Origin: Hymenobacter nivis
GTDB taxonomy: Bacteria; Bacteroidota; Bacteroidia; Cytophagales; Hymenobacteraceae
Reading direction: 5' to 3'
Length of the DNA: 64,000 nt
Assembly: GCF_006439025.1 (NCBI RefSeq)
Contig: NZ_RCYZ01000002.1
Span: forward strand, 558,753-622,752
The position numbers and the translations under genes were made by a program. The notes under the pieces are model-generated. The model saw only the letters and a program-made list of their open reading frames with translations, searched no databases and had not been told where the DNA came from. Positions 34,604 through 44,500 of the stretch are shown one piece after another (the stretch's first letter is position 1; each line of letters begins with the position of its first letter).

Positions 34604-35977
34604 TTAGCCGGCTTCGCGCCGGAAATCGGTGATGGCGCGGCTGAGCTGGAGCAGGGCCCGGTCGTCGATTTGGGGGGCGGTGCGGGCGAAATTTACGAGC
34701 CGCAGCAGCTCGTCGACGCGGGCGCGGGGCAGGCCGGCCTTCTGGCTCAGCCGCTCGCGGAAGTCGTGGTCGCCCAGGTCGGGGCTGGCTTCGTTGAAGC
34801 GCACCCGCAGGTAATCGAGGAACAGGGCCACCCGCTTCTCGGCAATGAGCGCGTGGTTGCGGCCCTGGCGGTAGAGCCCCGCCACGGTGCGCGTGAAGAG
34901 CAGCGTGGTGTTGGGTAAGGGCTTGAGGATGGGGATGATGCGCTGGCGGCGGCGCGCCTCCACTAGCACAAACAGCAGGGCCCCCAGCAGCGTGAGGTAG
35001 TAGGCGGCGCGCAGGGCCGGGTGGGCCAGCAGCACCCGCAGCAGCGACTGGTCGCCCAGGGGCCCCTGCTTCTGGTACTCGTCCCACCAGGCGGCGCGGG
35101 CGGGCAGGTAGGCCAGGGCCCCGGCGGCAAAGCCCGCGGTGCGGGGCCGCAGCAGGTAGTAGTTGGTGAAGGCCAGCGGCACCGAACACAGGTAGAAGTG
35201 GCCCGCGCCGTGGTCGAGGCGGATGAGCACGGCGCGGCCCTGGGCATCGGTGGCCAGGGTGTGGCCGGCCCGCCCGGCCTTCACCACTAGGCGCGCCCGG
35301 GCCAGCAGGGCCGGTAGCCGGTAGCGCGCGCCGGCCAGCGCCGGGTGGGTGAAGCGCAGCACCACCGAATCGGGGGCGAGCAGGCTGCGGGGCCCCGGGC
35401 GGGCGGCCCCGGCCACGTCGTCGGTATCAAAGCCCAGCGAATCGCGCAGCACCCGGCCCCGGAAACCGTCGGCCGCGATGAACACGTCGCTGCCCTGGGC
35501 CACGAAGCGCAGCAGGGCCCTGGCGTCGGCCTCCGAGGCCCCAAAGCCGTCGTTGACGAACAGGTAGTTGGCCCGGGCCGCCCGCACGTCAGGCCCGGCG
35601 GCGGGCGGCGGAGCCGTTTCCACTTCGGTCGAATCGTAGGAAACGGGGCTGGCTTGTTCGCCGAGGCTGCCCACTTGCGCCGCGGCCGAGTCGGGGGCGG
35701 TGGCCGGCTCGTCGGAGCTCTCCGCCGCGGCCGCGTCGTCGTCCGGCTCCGGGGCCCCGGTGAGCTGGACGTAGGCCGATTGGCGCACGACGGCCACTGA
35801 ATCGGTGCCGAGCAAGCGCGGCAGCTGGTCAAACAGCACGAAGGTGCCGTAGGGAATCTTGTCCTTGTTGATGTAGGTCGGCGACCAGTCCAGGGGCTTG
35901 GGGCGGTAGTATTCCAGGGCCACGTAGGCCCCGAATAAGGCCAGCAACCCGAGCACATACCAGCGAAACGTCGTCAT
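34604..35977 (-). CDS. DUF4350 membrane protein of the MoxR cluster
   Basis: The 457-residue protein has one N-terminal helix (residues 5-22), a DUF4350 part beginning 'PTYINKDKIPYGTFVLFDQLP', an acidic low-complexity insert (residues about 75-115), 'FVNDGFGASEADARALLRFV' near 148-167 and a second helix near 325-345. DUF4350 proteins recur in MoxR-DUF58-DUF4129 clusters and are sometimes linked to glutamine-amidotransferase-like folds. Its direct role is not known. It lies 19 bases after the DUF4129 gene. Confidence 0.85.
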   Translation of the reverse strand: MTTFRWYVLGLLALFGAYVALEYYRPKPLDWSPTYINKDKIPYGTFVLFDQLPRLLGTDSVAVVRQSAYVQLTGAPEPDDDAAAAESSDEPATAPDSAAAQVGSLGEQASPVSYDSTEVETAPPPAAGPDVRAARANYLFVNDGFGASEADARALLRFVAQGSDVFIAADGFRGRVLRDSLGFDTDDVAGAARPGPRSLLAPDSVVLRFTHPALAGARYRLPALLARARLVVKAGRAGHTLATDAQGRAVLIRLDHGAGHFYLCSVPLAFTNYYLLRPRTAGFAAGALAYLPARAAWWDEYQKQGPLGDQSLLRVLLAHPALRAAYYLTLLGALLFVLVEARRRQRIIPILKPLPNTTLLFTRTVAGLYRQGRNHALIAEKRVALFLDYLRVRFNEASPDLGDHDFRERLSQKAGLPRARVDELLRLVNFARTAPQIDDRALLQLSRAITDFRREAG

Positions 35978-35996
35978 ATGGGCGCAGCGAAAAAAA

Positions 35997-36830
35997 TTAG
36001 GCGGGGCGGCGGGCCGGGGCCCCCGCCAGCTGGCCGGCCAGGGCCCGGTGCCCGGTGCGCACGTGCGCGTACTGCCCGGCCGTCAGCCCCAGCTCGCCGT
36101 ACCACACGTACTCAAACTGCCGGGTGATTTCGCGGAAATCGGTGCGCAGGGGGCCCTGGGCGGGTAGCTCGGCCAGGTAGGCGTGGTTGGTTTTGTTGGG
36201 CTGCCAGTCGATGAAGCCGCCGTCGGCGAGCTGCTTGAGCAGCTGCAAGTAGCCCAGGCGCACGGCCAGCCGGAAGTTGCCGGTGGCCTCGGCCTCAGCC
36301 AGGCGGGCGGTGAAATCGACTTCGTGGATGTTCTCGGCGGCCGCTTCGTAGGCCAGCGGGGCCCGGCGGGGCCCCCGGCCAAACACGCCGGTGAGGTCCA
36401 CTTGCAACAGCTTGAGCACCACAAACACCCCCGCCGCCACAAACAGGGCGTAAAATACCCAACGCCAAAAGTGCGTGTAGCTCCGCTGCTGCAACCAATC
36501 CTGCACCCGCTGCCAGAGCCGCGCCCAAAACAAATCCCAGGCGCTGAGCCGTGGCGCTGCCTCGGCGTAGTCAAACTCGCGCTGGCCGCGCAGCTCCTGC
36601 AACCGCGCCGCGTCGGGCCGGCGGGTGGGCAGCGCCGTGGCGCGGTCGGCGGGCAGCGGGCGGGTGGCCGTGTCGGCCAGCGCCGGCACGGGCGCCGGTG
36701 GGCGCGCCGCGGGGGGGGCTGGGGCCCCCACGACGCTAGCCGATGCAGCCAGCAGGGCCCCGGCCAGCACCGCGGGGCGCAGCCACGGCAGCGGAAGCAG
36801 GGCGAGGAGGCGGGGCGTTTTCAATAGCAA
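35997..36830 (-). CDS. DUF4129 membrane protein of the MoxR cluster
   Basis: The 277-residue protein has an N-terminal hydrophobic signal or helix (residues about 15-35), a Pro/Ala/Arg linker, then 'LSAWDLFWARLWQRVQDWLQQ', a helix near 128-145 and the DUF4129 C-terminal domain with 'NFRLAVRLGYLQLLKQLADGG' and 'FRADFREITRQFEYVWYGEL'-like residues. DUF4129 domains resemble protein-glutamine glutaminase/transglutaminase companion regions. The start is a TTG (36830 or 36824); no ATG is in frame. A REP-like palindrome lies just upstream. Confidence 0.82.
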   Translation of the reverse strand: MLLKTPRLLALLPLPWLRPAVLAGALLAASASVVGAPAPPAARPPAPVPALADTATRPLPADRATALPTRRPDAARLQELRGQREFDYAEAAPRLSAWDLFWARLWQRVQDWLQQRSYTHFWRWVFYALFVAAGVFVVLKLLQVDLTGVFGRGPRRAPLAYEAAAENIHEVDFTARLAEAEATGNFRLAVRLGYLQLLKQLADGGFIDWQPNKTNHAYLAELPAQGPLRTDFREITRQFEYVWYGELGLTAGQYAHVRTGHRALAGQLAGAPARRPA

Positions 36831-36891
36831 AGCATGGTGGGTGGACAGGGGCGGCGGCTTAGTAGTTGGTTGTCAGTTTTCAGGGAAGCCA

Positions 36892-37015
36892 TCAGGCCGT
36901 CATGCTGAGCGGATCGAAGTGTGGCCGAAGCATCTCTACCGCGCACTATTTGGCGGCTACTGCTGCGGTGGAGATGCTTCGACCGCGTGGACGCCAGATG
37001 AGCATGACAGCCTGA
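36892..37015. repeat. REP-like imperfect palindrome, intergenic
   Basis: This 124-base element between two minus-strand genes is a nested inverted repeat. Outer arms 36892-36906 and 37001-37015 match at 14 of 15 positions (TCAGGCCGTCATGCT against its complement); inner arms 36926-36942 and 36965-36981 match at 16 of 17 (CGAAGCATCTCTACCGC against its complement). It has no coding potential. The form, with GTCATGCTGAGC at the edge and GAAGCATCTC inside, is like dispersed intergenic palindromes known in large Bacteroidota genomes. Only one copy was seen in this window. Confidence 0.75.
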
Positions 37016-37045
37016 CGATTTCCTGAGCAACGAACAACTAAAAAC

Positions 37046-37987
37046 CTAATATTCCCCTTCCTCGTCGGGGCGGTAGGCGTGGGGCACGGCGGCGGCCGGG
37101 GCCTGGCCCAGCTGGTTCACCAAGGCGTGCAGGCCGCGGCTCTCCTTGCGCTCTACCAGGTTGAAGTACTGGAACGCCAGCACCAGCAGGATGGGCGGGT
37201 ACGCCAGCAGCGTGAGCAGCGTGGTGATGGCCGTGACGGTAATGACGAACAGCGGTGACCTAACTGACTGCACCACCGCCGTGAGGCCGCCCGCCAGCAG
37301 CGTGGCCACGCTGCCGGCGGCCGCCAGCAGCACGTACAGCAGCAGCACCATGATGAAAAGCACGCCGAACGTGGACCACCACTTGCCCCGCGTCAGGAAC
37401 AGGCAGCGGCTGACGGTAGCCCCGAAATCGGTGCCCTCCACCAGCCGCACCACAAAGAATAAGCCCAGCGCCACCGACAAGTACATGCCCGGCAGGAAAA
37501 ATACCACGAAGCCCAGCACAACGATGAAGCCCAGGCCCCAAAGCGAAAAAAACGTGCCCACAAATTCGCGCTTCACCACCGCCCACACGTCGGCCACGGT
37601 GATTTCGCGGCGGGGGCCGGCGGGGGCCGTCAGGCAGTGCAGCAGGTAGCCGTACACGCTGAGAATGATTAGGGTGATGAAAACCTGGCTCACCACCATG
37701 TTGAGGTAGTAAGTGGGCGAGGAAAACATGGAGCTGTACAGGGCATTTTGCCGCCGCCACACGCTGCCGCCGGCCGTGTTGGACGCCGTTTGCACAGTGG
37801 TCAGGAGCCGGCTTTGCAGCAGGCCGGCCAGCACGGCCCGCACCAGGGCGGCGGGCAGGGCAATGTAGAGCAGCACCCGGCCCAGGGGCCGGAAATGCAC
37901 GCCGATGAACTCAAACGTGGCGCTGATTTTTTGCCCAAAGTCCCGCTCCTGGCGGAAATCGGATTCTTGCGAGTAAGTGTTGGCCAT
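37046..37987 (-). CDS. Polytopic membrane protein of the MoxR/SpoIIM group
   Basis: The 313-residue protein has about six helices (residues near 35-60, 95-115, 150-180, 200-225, 235-260) and a polar C-terminal tail. It resembles membrane proteins with a glycerophosphoryl-diester-phosphodiesterase-type membrane domain ('YLSVALGLFFVVRLVEGTDF', 'SRCLFLTRGKWWSTFGVLFI'), without a catalytic part. It lies between the SpoIIM and DUF4129 genes, as such proteins commonly do in Bacteroidota. No function can be read from the sequence. Confidence 0.78.
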   Translation of the reverse strand: MANTYSQESDFRQERDFGQKISATFEFIGVHFRPLGRVLLYIALPAALVRAVLAGLLQSRLLTTVQTASNTAGGSVWRRQNALYSSMFSSPTYYLNMVVSQVFITLIILSVYGYLLHCLTAPAGPRREITVADVWAVVKREFVGTFFSLWGLGFIVVLGFVVFFLPGMYLSVALGLFFVVRLVEGTDFGATVSRCLFLTRGKWWSTFGVLFIMVLLLYVLLAAAGSVATLLAGGLTAVVQSVRSPLFVITVTAITTLLTLLAYPPILLVLAFQYFNLVERKESRGLHALVNQLGQAPAAAVPHAYRPDEEGEY

Positions 37988-38047
37988 AGCATTGTAAAAG
38001 AGAAGGATAAGAGGAAATATGGTATGGGTAATAAGCCAAGCGGCGGG

Positions 38048-39010
38048 CTAGGCGGCGGCCGGTGGGGCCCCCAGCTGCCGCCGCAGCCGGATGGGGTACC
38101 ACACGAAGTACCACCCCAGAAACGCCGCCGACCCGCCGATGATGGCCAGGCTGGCGGCCAGCGGCATCTCGGTGTGGCGCGTCACGAAGCTCTCCAGAAA
38201 GCCCGCCACGAAGAACAGCGGCACCAGGCCCATGGCCAGCTTCAGGCCCTCGCGGGCCGCGTGCCGGAAGGCCGCGGCCCGGCTGTAGGTGCCCGGAAAC
38301 AGCAGGCCCCGGGCCATGACGAAGCCCGCCCCGCCGGCCAGCACGATGGACGAGATTTCGAGCGTGCCGTGGATCCAGATGGTGAGCAGCGACTGCCGCA
38401 GCACGTGCTGCTGGTAAAAAAAGTACTGGAACGAGCCCAGCATCACCCCGTTTTTGAACAGCATGTAGGCCGTGCCCACGCCCCCGGTGATGCCCGCCGC
38501 GAAGGTGAGCAGCGCCACCCGCACGTTGTTGGCCGTGATTTGCAGGAACATCGCCGTTTCCCCGGCGCTCTTGTAGATGGCCATTGGGTCGCCGCGGCGG
38601 ATGTTTTCCAGGGTCTGGTCCACGTAGCCGTCGCCGAGCACGGCCCGCACAAAGGTGTCGTCGTAGGCCGCCGACAGGGCCCCCAGCGCCGTGAAGAGCA
38701 GGAACACGGCCAGCGCCCAGGCCAGCGTGCGGTGGTGGCGGCCCACCACCAGCGGCACCTCGCGGGCCCAAAACTGCCCGAAGCGCCCGCCGGCCTCCCG
38801 CTTGTTGCGGTACAGGGCCTGGTGCTGCCGGGCGGCCAGGGCGTTGAGGTAGGCCGTGGTGGGCGAGGCGGGGTAAAAGGTTTGGGCAAAGGCCAGGTCG
38901 TCGGTCAGGGCCACGAAGCGGGCCGCCAGCTCGTCGGGGCCAGCGGCGGGGCTGGCGTCGTACTGCTGCCAGCGGGCCTGGTTTTGGCGGAGGAAAAGGG
39001 CTTCGCGCAT
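38048..39010 (-). CDS. SpoIIM (DUF95) family membrane protein
   Basis: The 320-residue protein has a cytoplasmic N-terminal part (residues 1-90) and five helices. The family core is 'IYKSAGETAMFLQITANNVRVALLTFAAGI' near 145-174 and 'TIWIHGTLEISSIVLAGGAGF' near 211-231. The SpoIIM name comes from Bacillus sporulation, but this family is widespread in non-sporulating bacteria next to RDD, MoxR and DUF58 genes, as here. It is divergent from the RDD gene with 130 bases between them, where their promoters must lie. Confidence 0.9.
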   Translation of the reverse strand: MREALFLRQNQARWQQYDASPAAGPDELAARFVALTDDLAFAQTFYPASPTTAYLNALAARQHQALYRNKREAGGRFGQFWAREVPLVVGRHHRTLAWALAVFLLFTALGALSAAYDDTFVRAVLGDGYVDQTLENIRRGDPMAIYKSAGETAMFLQITANNVRVALLTFAAGITGGVGTAYMLFKNGVMLGSFQYFFYQQHVLRQSLLTIWIHGTLEISSIVLAGGAGFVMARGLLFPGTYSRAAAFRHAAREGLKLAMGLVPLFFVAGFLESFVTRHTEMPLAASLAIIGGSAAFLGWYFVWYPIRLRRQLGAPPAAA

Positions 39011-39140
39011 GACGGGGTAGTGGGCCTTAAAGGTAGCAGCCGGCGCCGAAGCATCATTATTTATTCACCAACCGCCCGTGGCGTAAACATCTTGGCGGCG
39101 GGCCGTATTTTCGGCGGGTCCTTTCGCACCCCGCCCGCTC

Positions 39141-39854
39141 ATGAGTACCCTGCGCATCCACACCACCCAAAACGTCAGCCTGGAATACGAGGTCGCCAGC
39201 GTGGGCGAGCGCGTGCTGGCCACGCTCATCGACTACGCCCTCTACCTGGCGTGGTTTGCCCTGTGCGGCGTGCTGCTCTACAAGCTGGGGGCCCGCGAAG
39301 ACCGGGTGGCCCTGACGCTGATGCTGCTGCCCACCATGTTTTATTTCCTGGTGTGCGAGGTGTTTTTCAACGGCCAGACGCTGGGCAAAAAGGCGCGCCA
39401 CCTGCGCGTGGTGCGCCGCGACGGCACAGCCCCCAGCCTCGGCGACTACTGCCTGCGCTGGCTGCTGCGCCCCTTCGAGGTGCTGTTCTTTTTTGGGGCC
39501 CCGGCGCTGCTCACCGTCCTCATCAACGGCAAGGGCCAGCGCCTGGGCGACCTGGCCGCCGGCACGGCCGTCATCAGCCTGCGCCCGCGCGCGGTGCCCG
39601 CCGGGGCCCCCGGCCCGGCCCCCGTGCCGGCCGATTACCGGCCCGTGTTTGCGCAAGCCGCCCACCTCGCCGACCACGACGCGGCCCTGCTGCGCCAGCT
39701 GGTGCACCAGGCCAACGCCCGCGGCGACATTGCCCTGATGCACGAAACGGCTAACAAAGTGAAGGCCCTCACCGGCATCGCTACCGACCTGCCCGACCTG
39801 CCCTTCCTGCAAACCGTGCTGCGCGACCACGCCTACCTGGCCACCCAGGAATAG
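39141..39854 (+). CDS. RDD family membrane protein
   Basis: The 237-residue protein has the RDD domain in residues about 15-155: 'ASVGERVLATLIDYALYLAWF' (the R and D of the name), 'FFNGQTLGKKARHLRVVRRDG' and 'LINGKGQRLGDLAAGTAVI'. Three helices are expected; the C-terminal 80 residues are soluble. RDD proteins may act in ion homeostasis or envelope stress and often pair with SpoIIM proteins. It is the only plus-strand member of the MoxR-type group here. A palindrome with GGGCCCCC/GGGGGCCC starts at its stop codon. Confidence 0.9.
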   Translation: MSTLRIHTTQNVSLEYEVASVGERVLATLIDYALYLAWFALCGVLLYKLGAREDRVALTLMLLPTMFYFLVCEVFFNGQTLGKKARHLRVVRRDGTAPSLGDYCLRWLLRPFEVLFFFGAPALLTVLINGKGQRLGDLAAGTAVISLRPRAVPAGAPGPAPVPADYRPVFAQAAHLADHDAALLRQLVHQANARGDIALMHETANKVKALTGIATDLPDLPFLQTVLRDHAYLATQE

Positions 39855-39946
39855 GGCCCCCGGGGGCCCCAACTTACGTATTACGTACGCACTTATAGCC
39901 CCGAGGGAGCGGCCCGTCGGCCTGCTTGCGTAAGTCCTATCATAAA

Positions 39947-39978
39947 AAAAAGGCTTGCCCAGTGGGGCAAGCCTTTTT
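39947..39978. terminator. Bidirectional terminator between RDD and susD
   Basis: The 10-bp core stem (39951-39960 with 39965-39974), loop AGTG, extends with four A:T pairs, giving A-tract and T-tract on either side. It lies between the convergent RDD (+) and susD (-) genes and should stop transcription from both. Confidence 0.9.
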
Positions 39979-40003
39979 GCGTTTAGCGCACCCGCTGGGG
40001 GCC

Positions 40004-41500
40004 CTAGTTGCGGGTCATCAGGGCGTTGGTGGCCAGCTCGGTGGACGGGATGGGCCACACGTAGAGCACGTTGGTGGGCTCGACGGCGCCGATGGAGCCC
40101 TTGCCGGGGATGGTGGCCCCGAGGCGCATCAGGTCCATGTTGCGCAGGCCCTCGCCCAGGAACTCGATGCGGCGCTCGAGCAGCAGCGCGTCGGTGGTGG
40201 CGGCCACGGTGCCCAGGCCGGCGGCGGTGTAGGGCGTGGCGCTGGAGCGGCTGCGCACGGCGTTCAGCAGCACCAGGGCCTGGGCGTCCACGGTGTTGGT
40301 GGAGCGCACGCGGGCCTCGGCCAGGTTCAGCAGCACCTCGGCGTAGCGGATGACGGGGGCCTTGTCGATGAATGGCGTGCCGTTGGGGTACTTGGTGAGG
40401 AAGTACTCGGTGCCCGACTTGGCCACGAAGTTGACGCGGCGGGCGTCGGTGGCGGCCCAGTTGGTGTTGGCGTAGATGCTGCCCGCACCCGTGTTCAGGC
40501 CGTACTCACCGCCGCCGCCTAGTGAGGCGGGCAGGTAGTAGAAAGCCAGCTGGTTCTGCGTGCCGGGCGGGTCCTGGGCCGTGAAGGGGAAGGAGAGGAT
40601 GCTCTCGGCCGTTTCCTGGGGCGCGGCAAATACGGCCGTTACCGAGGCGTTCAGGGCGTTGGCCACGCCGCTCGATGCCGCGAAGGGCGCCGCGGTGGGC
40701 ACCAGCTTGTTGGCTTCGGTGATGACGTCGGCGTAGCGGCCCATGCTCAGGTACACGCGCGTTTTCAGGGCGATGGCCGTGTTGCGGTGGGCCCGCGTCA
40801 CGTTCAGGGTGGCGCTGCCGTAGGTCAGGGGCAGGTTGGTTTCGGCAAAGTTGAGGTCACTCAGAATCTGGGCGTACACCTCGGCCACCGTGCTGCGGGC
40901 CAGGTCGTTGTTCTGGGGCCCCGTTTCGGCCAATATGCGCAGGGGCAGGCCGGGCTTGCTGCCGTTGCCGTCGGTGTAGGGCCGGGCGTACAATTGCAGC
41001 AGCGAGTAGTAGCTCAGGGCGCGCAGCAGCCGGGCCTCGCCGCGGTAGTTGTTGGCCGTGGTGGCATAATCAGCCGCAAACGTGGGGGCCACGAACAGCG
41101 CCGCGTTATTGTCGAGGCCCGCCAGGAATACGTTGGCCTGGTTGATGGCCGCGTAGGCCGCGCCCCAGGTGTTGATGACGTCGTTCTGCGAGGCTTCGGT
41201 CAGCGTGTGGTTCCACACCCCCAGCCCGGTCACGCCGTTCGAGGTGCGGTTCACGAAGTCGTTGGCCCGGATGTCGCCGTAAATCTGGTAGCGGCCCCCC
41301 AGGAAGCTGCCCGTCTTCACGTAGGCATACAGGTTGTTGACTTGCAGCGCGATGCGGGCCGGGGTGCTGAACACCACCTGGTCAGAAAACGCCGTGGTGG
41401 GCACGGGGCTCAGCAGGTCGTTCTGGCAGGAAAAGGTGCCCAGGGCCAGAAAAGCTGCGCAGGCCGCCGCGGTTGCCTTGTTCTTTATAGATAGTTTCAT
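40004..41500 (-). CDS. susD: SusD/RagB family nutrient-binding lipoprotein
   Basis: The 498-residue lipoprotein has signal and lipobox 'LGTFSC' (Cys25). SusD-family marks are the TPR-like helices ('ARLLRALSYYSLLQLYARPY' near 155-174), 'YTDGNGSKPGLPLRI' and the C-terminal 'IRYAEVLLNLAEARVR' and 'ERRIEFLGEGLRNMDLMRLG'. SusD sits on the outer membrane as the lid of the SusC transporter. It lies 22 bases after susC, the invariant order for these pairs. No glycan hydrolase, sensor or sigma/anti-sigma gene is attached, so the substrate is unknown. Confidence 0.95.
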   Translation of the reverse strand: MKLSIKNKATAAACAAFLALGTFSCQNDLLSPVPTTAFSDQVVFSTPARIALQVNNLYAYVKTGSFLGGRYQIYGDIRANDFVNRTSNGVTGLGVWNHTLTEASQNDVINTWGAAYAAINQANVFLAGLDNNAALFVAPTFAADYATTANNYRGEARLLRALSYYSLLQLYARPYTDGNGSKPGLPLRILAETGPQNNDLARSTVAEVYAQILSDLNFAETNLPLTYGSATLNVTRAHRNTAIALKTRVYLSMGRYADVITEANKLVPTAAPFAASSGVANALNASVTAVFAAPQETAESILSFPFTAQDPPGTQNQLAFYYLPASLGGGGEYGLNTGAGSIYANTNWAATDARRVNFVAKSGTEYFLTKYPNGTPFIDKAPVIRYAEVLLNLAEARVRSTNTVDAQALVLLNAVRSRSSATPYTAAGLGTVAATTDALLLERRIEFLGEGLRNMDLMRLGATIPGKGSIGAVEPTNVLYVWPIPSTELATNALMTRN

Positions 41501-41522
41501 TCGTAAGTAATGAAAAGGACGT

Positions 41523-44500
41523 TTAGAAACCGATGTTGAAGCCGACGGTGTAGGTGCGGGCCTGGCCCACGGAGTTGCGGTCGACGCCCGCGCCGGTGTT
41601 GCTGCTCTGGCCCGAGGTGCTGTTGGAGGAAATCTCCGGGTCGATGCCCGAGTACTTCGTCAGCAGCGCGGCGTTCTGCACCTGCACGTACACGCGGGCG
41701 CTGGCAATGCCCAGGCGGGTGATGGTGTTGGGGGTGAAGGAGTAGCCCAGCGACACGTTGCGCAGGCGGGCGAAGTCGCCCTTCTCCACGTTCGACGACA
41801 TGATGAGGGCCGAGCCGTTCGACACGTTGTCGCCGTACACCACCCGGGGCCATTCGGCGTTGGGGGTTTCGGTGGCCGAGGTCCAGCGGTTCAGGATGTC
41901 GGTCTGGTTGTTCCAGAAGCGCTGGTCGTGCAGGCCGGCCTTCGTGCCGTTGTAGATGTAGTTGCCGCCCGAGAACTGGACGAACACGCCCAGGTCGATG
42001 CCCTTGTAGCGGAACGTGTTGTCAAACCCGCCGTACCAGGTGGGCAGCACGGGGCCGTAGTACTGGCCGTCGGCCAGCTGCGTGGGGGCCGAAACGTTTA
42101 CCCGGGGATCCGATACAAGGGTCCAGCCCGTCGAGCCGGCGCCGGTGGTGCCCTGGTGGTTGTACTGCACCACGGTGCCGTCGGCCTTCTGGATCATGCG
42201 CTGGCCGTTGGCCGGGTTCACGCCCAGCGACTTCACCGCCAGCAGCTCGCCGGCCGAGTGGTCTACCTGGGTGTAGTTCACCGTTTCGAGGCCTGAGGTG
42301 GCCGTGCCGATGCGCTGGCCTTCGGTGGCCAGGGCCAGCACGCGGTTCTTCAGCGTCGTCACGTTGCCGCTCACCGTCCAGGTAAAGGGCTTGTTCTGAA
42401 TGGCGTTGAAGCGCAGGCTGAATTCAACGCCCTCGTTCCGCATCGAGCCAATGTTGGCAGCGATGGAGTTGTTGGGGATGCCCTTGGAAGGGGCCTGGGG
42501 CACGTTCAGGATCAGGCCGTCCACCAGGTTGCGGTAGTAGGCCAGGTCGCCCTGCAAGCGGTCCTGCAGGAAGCCGAACGAGAGGCCGATGTCGGTTTTC
42601 TTGCTCACTTCCCAGGTCAGGCCCCGGTTGCCGGCGTTGGAGTAGCCCAGCGAGGCGTTGGAAGCGTACAGGCCCGAGCCGTAGGTCGAGAGCGTCACGA
42701 AGTCGTCGATGCCCTGGTTGTTGCCCACGCTGCCGTAACTGGCCGTAATCTTCAGGAAGCTAAAGGCTTGCGCAAAAGAAGCGTTCTTCCAGAAATTCTC
42801 CTCCGAAATGGCGTAGCCTGCCGATAAGCCGTAGAAGTTGCCCCACTTCTGGTCGCCCCAGGCCGAGTAGCCGTCGCGCCGGAAGCTGGCCGACAGCAGG
42901 TACTTGCGGTCGTAGTTGTAGTTCATCCGGCCGAAGAATGACACCAAGTAGTTGGTGCCCACAAAGTTGCCCGACGCGGCAATGTTGGTGTAGTTGCCCT
43001 GGAAGTTGGTGAAGAACGGGTCGGCCACCGTGGTACGGGTGGCGCCCCAGCGCTGGGTGTTGGTTACCTGCTGCTCGTTGCCGGCCAGCAGCGAGAAGTT
43101 ATGCTTCTCGCCAAACGTGCGGTCGTACTGGGCCGTGTTCTGCCAGTTCCAGCGCTTGTTGGTGCGGTAGTAGTTGCTGGCCGCGCCGCCCGTGGAGTAG
43201 CCGTCGCCGGCCAAGGCCGTCTGAAACGACTTGTCCTCGAACGAGATGTTGTTGATGCCGTAGCTCGTGCGCAGGCTCAGGCCCTTCACCACCTCCCAGT
43301 TGGCATAGGCGCTGCCCTGGATTTCGCTGCCGTCCGAATTAAAGTAGTTGTTCTCCAAATCCACCAGCGGGTTGTAGTAGCCGGGCAGCAAGGGGGCCCC
43401 GGTGGTCGAGGTGGGGTTGACGTTGGCACCCGGCCCAACACCCGCACCGCTCACGCTGTAAGTGCCGTCGGGGTTGCGGGCCGGAATGTTGGGCGGCAGC
43501 ACCAGCGGCAGGCGGCCCAGGCCGGCCGTACCGAAGGCGGCGTCGGCCACCGAGCCCGAGTTGGGCGAGGCGTTCTGGGTGTTGGAGTAGCCGAAGCGCA
43601 CGCCCACCGTAAAGTTCTTGTACACCTTGTGGTCCACGTTCAGGCGGCCCGACAGGCGCTGGAACTGGTTCTGGCTCAGCATGCCCTTCTGTTTGGTGTA
43701 GCCGACGGATGTGTAGTAGGTGGTTTTGTCGGTGCCGCCCGAGAAGTTCACGTTGTGGCTCTGCGAGAAGCCCGTGCGGTAGATGTAGTCGTACCAGCGC
43801 GTATCCACGGTGTTGCCGTTGGCGTCGAGCGTGGGCCGGAAGCCCTCCACGTTGGTGGCGGGCTGCATAATGGCGGCGCGGTTGGCGTTCAGGTTGCGCA
43901 CCGCCTCGTTCTTGATCATCATGTAGTCCTGGGCCCCCAGCACGTCGTAGAGGCGCACGGGCTTCACCCAGCCGGCCCAGCCGTCGTAGCTGATTTTGCT
44001 CTGGCCGCGCTTGCCCTGCTTGGTGGTGATGAGGATGACGCCGCCCGCGGCCCGCGAGCCGTAGATGGCCGTGGCCGAGGCGTCTTTCAGCACCTCCGTG
44101 CTCTCGATGTCGTTGGGGTTCAGGTTGCTCAGCGGGTTGTTGGGCACGCTGCCCACCGCCGAGTTGTTGCCGCTGAAGGCCGGAATGCCGTCAATCACGA
44201 TCAGGGGCCCCCCGCTCAGCGAGATGGAGTTTACCCCGCGGATGCGGATCACGGGCGGGTTGTTCAGCACGCCGTTGGGGGTGGTGATGCTCACGCCCGC
44301 GGCCCGGCCTTGCAGGGCCTGGTCGAAGCTCTGCACCGGCAGGTTGGCAATTTCCTTGCCCGCGATGGTGGCCACGCTGCCCGTTAGGTCGCGGCGGCTC
44401 TGCGTGCCGTAGCCCACCACCACTACCTCGTCGAGGCCGGTGGGGTTGGCCACCAGCTTAACGTTAATGATTGACCGGTCGCCGATGCGCGCCTCCTGGC

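Noticed and set aside
38048..39010. SpoIIM as evidence of sporulation
   Set aside because: The family is common in non-sporulating bacteria beside MoxR/RDD genes, and no sporulation gene is present.
37748..39754. 668-codon plus-strand frame spanning the SpoIIM and RDD genes
   Set aside because: It crosses two real genes and the promoter region between them in a different frame, and its translation is low-complexity Arg/Gly/Ala.
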